Part shown: piece after piece, positions 60,984 to 64,000 of the stretch
Position numbering within the stretch: the first letter of the stretch is position 1
How the letters are laid out: each line of letters starts with the position of its first letter
Notes under the pieces: generated by a model
What the model was told of the DNA's origin: nothing
The model's database searches: none
The model's input: the letters and a program-made list of their open reading frames with translations, nothing else
Assembly (NCBI GenBank): GCA_002083525.1
Contig: LWDM01000023.1
Span: 189,693 to 253,692, forward strand
Reading direction: 5' to 3'
Source: Proteobacteria bacterium SG_bin9
GTDB taxonomy: Bacteria > Pseudomonadota > Alphaproteobacteria > Rhizobiales > Xanthobacteraceae
DNA: 64,000 bases
Translations under genes and position numbers: made by a program

Positions 60984-61020
60984 TCAGGCTGGTGTTGCCA
61001 TAAATCTGTTGCCAGCCTGA
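60984..61020. promoter_or_regulatory. inverted repeat in the liv leader
   Basis: TCAGGCTGG and CCAGCCTGA form perfect 9-bp arms around 19 bases, ending 21 bp before the livH start. It could be an operator or an mRNA leader hairpin. The rest of the 253-bp gap shows nothing clear. Confidence 0.45.
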
Positions 61021-61041
61021 GAGCGTAGGTGGGGTGTGCAT

Positions 61042-61896
61042 ATGGAACTTGTGGTTGCACTGGCAATCAATGGCTTGGTCTGGGGGCTGATCGTCGCTCT
61101 GATCGCGCTCGGCTTGTCGATCATTTTCGGCCTCCTGGACATCATCAACGTCGCCCACGGCGACTTTTTCATGGTCGGCACCGTTCTGGGGCTTGTCCTT
61201 GCCGGCACGACCGGGTTCTGGATCGCGCTGGTGCTCGTCCCGCTGCTCGGCCTGGCGCTTGGGCTGGTGATCGAACGGCTGGTGATCCGCCCGACCATCA
61301 GCGCCGCATCGCTCACCATCGTCACCACCTTCGGCCTGTCGATGATCATGCAGGAAACCGTGCGCGCAGCTTTCGGCGCGCAGCCGCGCCGCATGGCGCC
61401 GCCGATCGAGGGCACGATCCCGCTGTTCGGTCTCGACTACGACATCTACCGGATTATTGCGGCTGCCTTCGCCGCGCTGTGTATCGGCGGATTCTTCCTG
61501 TTCATGTCGCGCACAACGCTCGGAACGTGGATGCGCGCCGTTCGGCACGATCGCGAAACGGCGACCGCGCTCGGCATTCCGGTGAGCCGCGTCTGCGCCT
61601 TCACCTTCGGGCTTGGCACCGCACTGGCCTTGCTCGGCGGCGCCATCGCGGCGCCGATCACCACGGTCGAATTCCGCACCGGCGTCGACATCCTGCCGGT
61701 CAGCTTCATGGCCGTCGTCATCGGCGGCCTCGGCAACGCCAAGGGAACGGTTGCGGCCGCGGTTCTGCTCGCGGTCCTCGAAGGTCTGGTGTCGAGTGTC
61801 GCCGACCCAACGACGGCCCGTATCACCTCGCTTGCGGTGATGAGTATCGTTCTGCTGGTGCGCCCGCACGGCCTGTTCGCGGGAGCCACCCGATGA
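61042..61896 (+). CDS. livH: LivH-type ABC transporter permease
   Basis: A 284-residue permease with about eight helices (INGLVWGLIVALIALGLSII first). GLLDIINVAHGDFFMVG is the family signature. Start at the ATG at 61042 with GGTGGGG upstream. Its stop overlaps the start of the livM gene by four bases. It forms the import channel for amino acids, amides or similar compounds; no binding-protein gene is in the window. Divergent from the nitrilase. Confidence 0.92.
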   Translation: MELVVALAINGLVWGLIVALIALGLSIIFGLLDIINVAHGDFFMVGTVLGLVLAGTTGFWIALVLVPLLGLALGLVIERLVIRPTISAASLTIVTTFGLSMIMQETVRAAFGAQPRRMAPPIEGTIPLFGLDYDIYRIIAAAFAALCIGGFFLFMSRTTLGTWMRAVRHDRETATALGIPVSRVCAFTFGLGTALALLGGAIAAPITTVEFRTGVDILPVSFMAVVIGGLGNAKGTVAAAVLLAVLEGLVSSVADPTTARITSLAVMSIVLLVRPHGLFAGATR

Positions 61897-62915
61897 CTTC
61901 GATCAACCTTCGCTCGGCCGCAGCTCTCACGATCACCGTTCTGGTCGCACTGACGCCGCTCGTGCTGCCCCACTTCGGTGCAGCCTTCTGGATCAACGTT
62001 GTCGCGGAAATCCTGATCTGGTCGCTGCTGGCGATGAGCGTGAACCTGCTGTTCGGCTATGTCGGCCTGCTCTCGTTCGGCCAGGCGCTCTACTTCGGCT
62101 TCGGCATGTACGGCGTCGCCATCGGCATCACGCAGTTCGGCCTCGGCCTGTGGGCCGCGATGCTGCTCGGCGTCGTTGCCGCCACAACCATGGCAGCCAT
62201 CGCCGGCGCGTTTGCCGTGAGGCTGACCTGGCATTACTTCGCGATCATCACCGTCGTCTTCTCGCTGATCTTCTACTTCGTCGCCATGTCGGCCAAACCG
62301 CTCACCGGCGGCGACGATGGCCTCTCCTTCTCCGCGCCGCCGATCTTCGCCGCCGCCGGTCTCCTGCTCTCCGACAAAACCACGCAGTTCTATTTCATCT
62401 TTCTGATCTGCCTTGCCTGCTACATCGCCATGGCGCTCCTGATATCGAGTCCGCTCGGCATGCGCTTCGCCGCTGTTCGCGACAACGAGAACCGCGCCTC
62501 GCTCATCGGAATTAACGTCTACTTCACGCGCTGGATCGCGTTCGTGATGGCAGGCTTCCTCGCCGGCGTCGGCGGCGCCTTGTTCGCTCTGTTCGGCCGT
62601 TACGCCTCGGCGTCGTACATGTTCTATCACGTGTCCGGCGAAGCCGTGGTGTGGGCCATTGTCGGCGGCGCCGGAACGCTGATGGGTCCGCTCGTCGGCA
62701 CTGCGCTGCTGATTCTGTTCCGCGAGGTCATGTCCGGCCTCTGGGAGAACTACCTGATCGCCGTCGGCGCCGGCGTCATTCTGGTCGTGATGTTTGCGCC
62801 ACGCGGCGTCGTTGGCAGCCTCAATGCGCTGGTCGCGCAGGACCGGAAGCACGACGATCCGCCTGCGGTCGCGGCTGCGGACGTCTCGACGGCAGACCTG
62901 GCAAAGGCCGAATAG
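61893..62915 (+). CDS. livM: LivM-type ABC transporter permease
   Basis: A 340-residue permease. Started at 61893, overlapping livH by four bases. Blocks: NLLFGYVGLLSFGQALYFGF, FALFGRYASASYMFYHVSGE and AIVGGAGTLMGPLVGTALLI. Ends in a polar Ala/Asp-rich tail. It is the second channel subunit. The livG gene starts 3 bp after its stop. Confidence 0.92.
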   Translation: MTSINLRSAAALTITVLVALTPLVLPHFGAAFWINVVAEILIWSLLAMSVNLLFGYVGLLSFGQALYFGFGMYGVAIGITQFGLGLWAAMLLGVVAATTMAAIAGAFAVRLTWHYFAIITVVFSLIFYFVAMSAKPLTGGDDGLSFSAPPIFAAAGLLLSDKTTQFYFIFLICLACYIAMALLISSPLGMRFAAVRDNENRASLIGINVYFTRWIAFVMAGFLAGVGGALFALFGRYASASYMFYHVSGEAVVWAIVGGAGTLMGPLVGTALLILFREVMSGLWENYLIAVGAGVILVVMFAPRGVVGSLNALVAQDRKHDDPPAVAAADVSTADLAKAE

Positions 62916-62917
62916 CC

Positions 62918-63670
62918 ATGAGTAACGCCCTCTCTGTCCGCAACCTCACCAAGCGCTTCGGCGGCCTCGTCGCCGTCGACAACATTACCGTCGATTTCCC
63001 CAAAGGCGTGCTCAACGCGGTGATCGGACCGAACGGCGCCGGCAAGACTACGCTGTTCAATCTTGTCACCGGGATTCTGCCCGCTACGGCAGGCTCGGTG
63101 ATATTCGAGGGCAATGAACTGGTCGGCATGAAGCCGCATCAGATCGTTGCGCGCGGCCTGTCGCGGACGTTGCAGATCAAGAGCGTGTTCGGCGGCATGA
63201 CCGTCGCCGACAATGTTCGGATCGCGGTGCTGGCGCATGAGAAGATCGGCAACCCGCTGCGGCCTGCATCGAGCTATCGCGAGATCACCGCGCGCGTGGA
63301 GGAGCTACTGGCCCAGACCGGGCTCGAGCGCCTCGCAAGAATCGAATCCGGCACCCTCTCGTACGGCGACGTGGCATTGCTCGAGATCGCCCTCGCGCTG
63401 GCCAACAAGCCCCGCCTCTTGCTGCTCGACGAACCGATTTGCGGCATGAGTCCGAGCGAAACCGAGCGCACCGTCGCGCGGATCACTCACCTCGCCAAGA
63501 CCACCGACATCATCCTGATCGAGCACGACATGGAGGTCGTGTTCGCCGTGGCCGATCTCATCACCGTGATGGCGCAAGGCCGCTTGCTGGCGCAGGACAA
63601 GCCGAAGGCCATCGCCGCCGATCCGCGCGTGCAGGAGGTCTATCTCGGCGCACCGGAGGAAGCCGCATGA
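62918..63670 (+). CDS. livG: LivG-type ABC transporter ATPase
   Basis: A 250-residue ATPase. Walker A GPNGAGKTT, signature LSYGDVALLEIALAL (variant of LSGGQ), Walker B PRLLLLDEPICGMSP. Ends VQEVYLGAPEEAA. It powers the importer with LivF, whose gene overlaps by four bases. Confidence 0.92.
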   Translation: MSNALSVRNLTKRFGGLVAVDNITVDFPKGVLNAVIGPNGAGKTTLFNLVTGILPATAGSVIFEGNELVGMKPHQIVARGLSRTLQIKSVFGGMTVADNVRIAVLAHEKIGNPLRPASSYREITARVEELLAQTGLERLARIESGTLSYGDVALLEIALALANKPRLLLLDEPICGMSPSETERTVARITHLAKTTDIILIEHDMEVVFAVADLITVMAQGRLLAQDKPKAIAADPRVQEVYLGAPEEAA

Positions 63671-64000
63671 CGCCAACGCTTGCTGTCTCCGGCCTGTCGG
63701 CGGCCATTGGGAAAATCCCGGTACTGCGCGGTGTCGATCTTCATGTCCGCAGCGGCGAGACCGTTGCACTGCTGGGCCGCAACGGCGTCGGCAAGACGTC
63801 GACGCTGCGCGCCATTCTCGGTCTGCTGCCGCGCAAGGGCGGCAAGGTCAATTTCAAGGGCGACGACCTCACCCGCCTGCCCGCGCACCGTGTGTCCGGT
63901 GAAGGCATCGGCTACGTTCCGCAGGGCCGCGGCATTTTTCCGGGCCTGACCGTCGAGGAAAATCTCTTCCTCGGTCTGCGATCGGCGCCGCCCGCGGCAC
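63667..64000 (+). CDS. livF: LivF-type ABC transporter ATPase (partial, right edge)
   Basis: The first 111 residues are in the window: Walker A GRNGVGKTST and the Q-loop GEGIGYVPQGRGIFPGLTVE. It overlaps livG by four bases and completes the permease-ATPase set. The rest lies beyond the window. Confidence 0.9.
   Translation, partial: MTPTLAVSGLSAAIGKIPVLRGVDLHVRSGETVALLGRNGVGKTSTLRAILGLLPRKGGKVNFKGDDLTRLPAHRVSGEGIGYVPQGRGIFPGLTVEENLFLGLRSAPPAA

Noticed and set aside
60685..61869. 394-residue open frame on the minus strand
   Set aside because: Antisense to livH and overlapping the nitrilase; Asp/Arg/Gln repeats only.
61446..62852. 468-residue open frame on the minus strand
   Set aside because: Antisense to livH and livM with shadow composition.
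1..64000. CRISPR arrays, insertion sequences, prophage or integrase genes
   Set aside because: No regularly spaced repeats, transposase or integrase motifs were found on either strand.

Overview
The window looks like chromosomal DNA of a high-GC alphaproteobacterium of the order Hyphomicrobiales, most likely the Bradyrhizobium/Rhodopseudomonas/Xanthobacteraceae side. Evidence is the strong GC bias at third codon positions, the small DUF3551 and DUF6894 proteins typical of that group, a Bug/TctC-type binding protein, FixJ-like regulators, and a conserved 155-residue hypothetical protein divergent from kdp. About 60 protein genes are supported. I saw no rRNA, tRNA, insertion sequence, phage gene or CRISPR array. 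Genes are packed in short directional operons, and base and codon use look uniform, so nothing argues for a recent island.

Layout. 1-3955 (minus): an IorAB-type molybdenum hydroxylase, a monohaem cytochrome c and an FccB-like flavoprotein that runs off the left edge. 4210-6123 (minus): cupin, methyltransferase and secreted Cys-containing protein, divergent from a SARP/TPR regulator (6181-8226). 8241-11461 (minus): Bug binding protein, acyl-CoA dehydrogenase and hydroxyisobutyrate-dehydrogenase-like enzyme. 11581-19670 (minus): a complete kdp high-affinity potassium uptake operon (small ORF, kdpF, A, B, C, D, E). 20090-27220: conserved hypothetical, flavin monooxygenase, ECF sigma factor, homodimeric 2-oxoacid dehydrogenase E1 with a divergent Lrp regulator, and an M20 peptidase.

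27273-34064 is an amide/urea utilisation unit: ABC transporter urtABCDE-like, formamidase fmdA and zinc-ribbon fmdB. Divergent from it is a very large hybrid kinase whose sensor is an NCS1-type permease joined through a nine-cysteine cluster to the kinase and receiver. A LuxR-type response regulator overlaps its 3' end, and a FixJ-like regulator plus a second receiver/kinase pair follow, making a signalling island to 41219. The divergent layout suggests the permease-kinase senses a nitrogenous solute and controls the amide system; this is inference.

41316-47567: an AaeB/DUF1656/HlyD aromatic-acid-type efflux set with a divergent minimal winged-helix protein, several small secreted or hypothetical proteins, and an MFS carrier. 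47663-52427: secreted cupin, then a bufferin-type RiPP locus (precursor bufA1, DUF692 enzyme bufB, partner bufC, with a convergent DoxX protein) and a type II NADH dehydrogenase. 52458-58124: two paralogous peroxiredoxin-like genes bracketing a LysR gene, 3-hydroxybutyrate dehydrogenase and patatin, then a second LysR gene. 58251-64000: malonyl-CoA decarboxylase and nitrilase, divergent from a livHMGF-type ABC transporter that runs off the right edge.

Most worth following up: the NCS1-permease/Cys-cluster/histidine-kinase fusion, the bufferin locus with its intercistronic hairpin, and the repeat-structured kdp control region with a tiny membrane ORF upstream of kdpF. Several perfect inverted repeats in divergent promoters are recorded as operator or terminator candidates.
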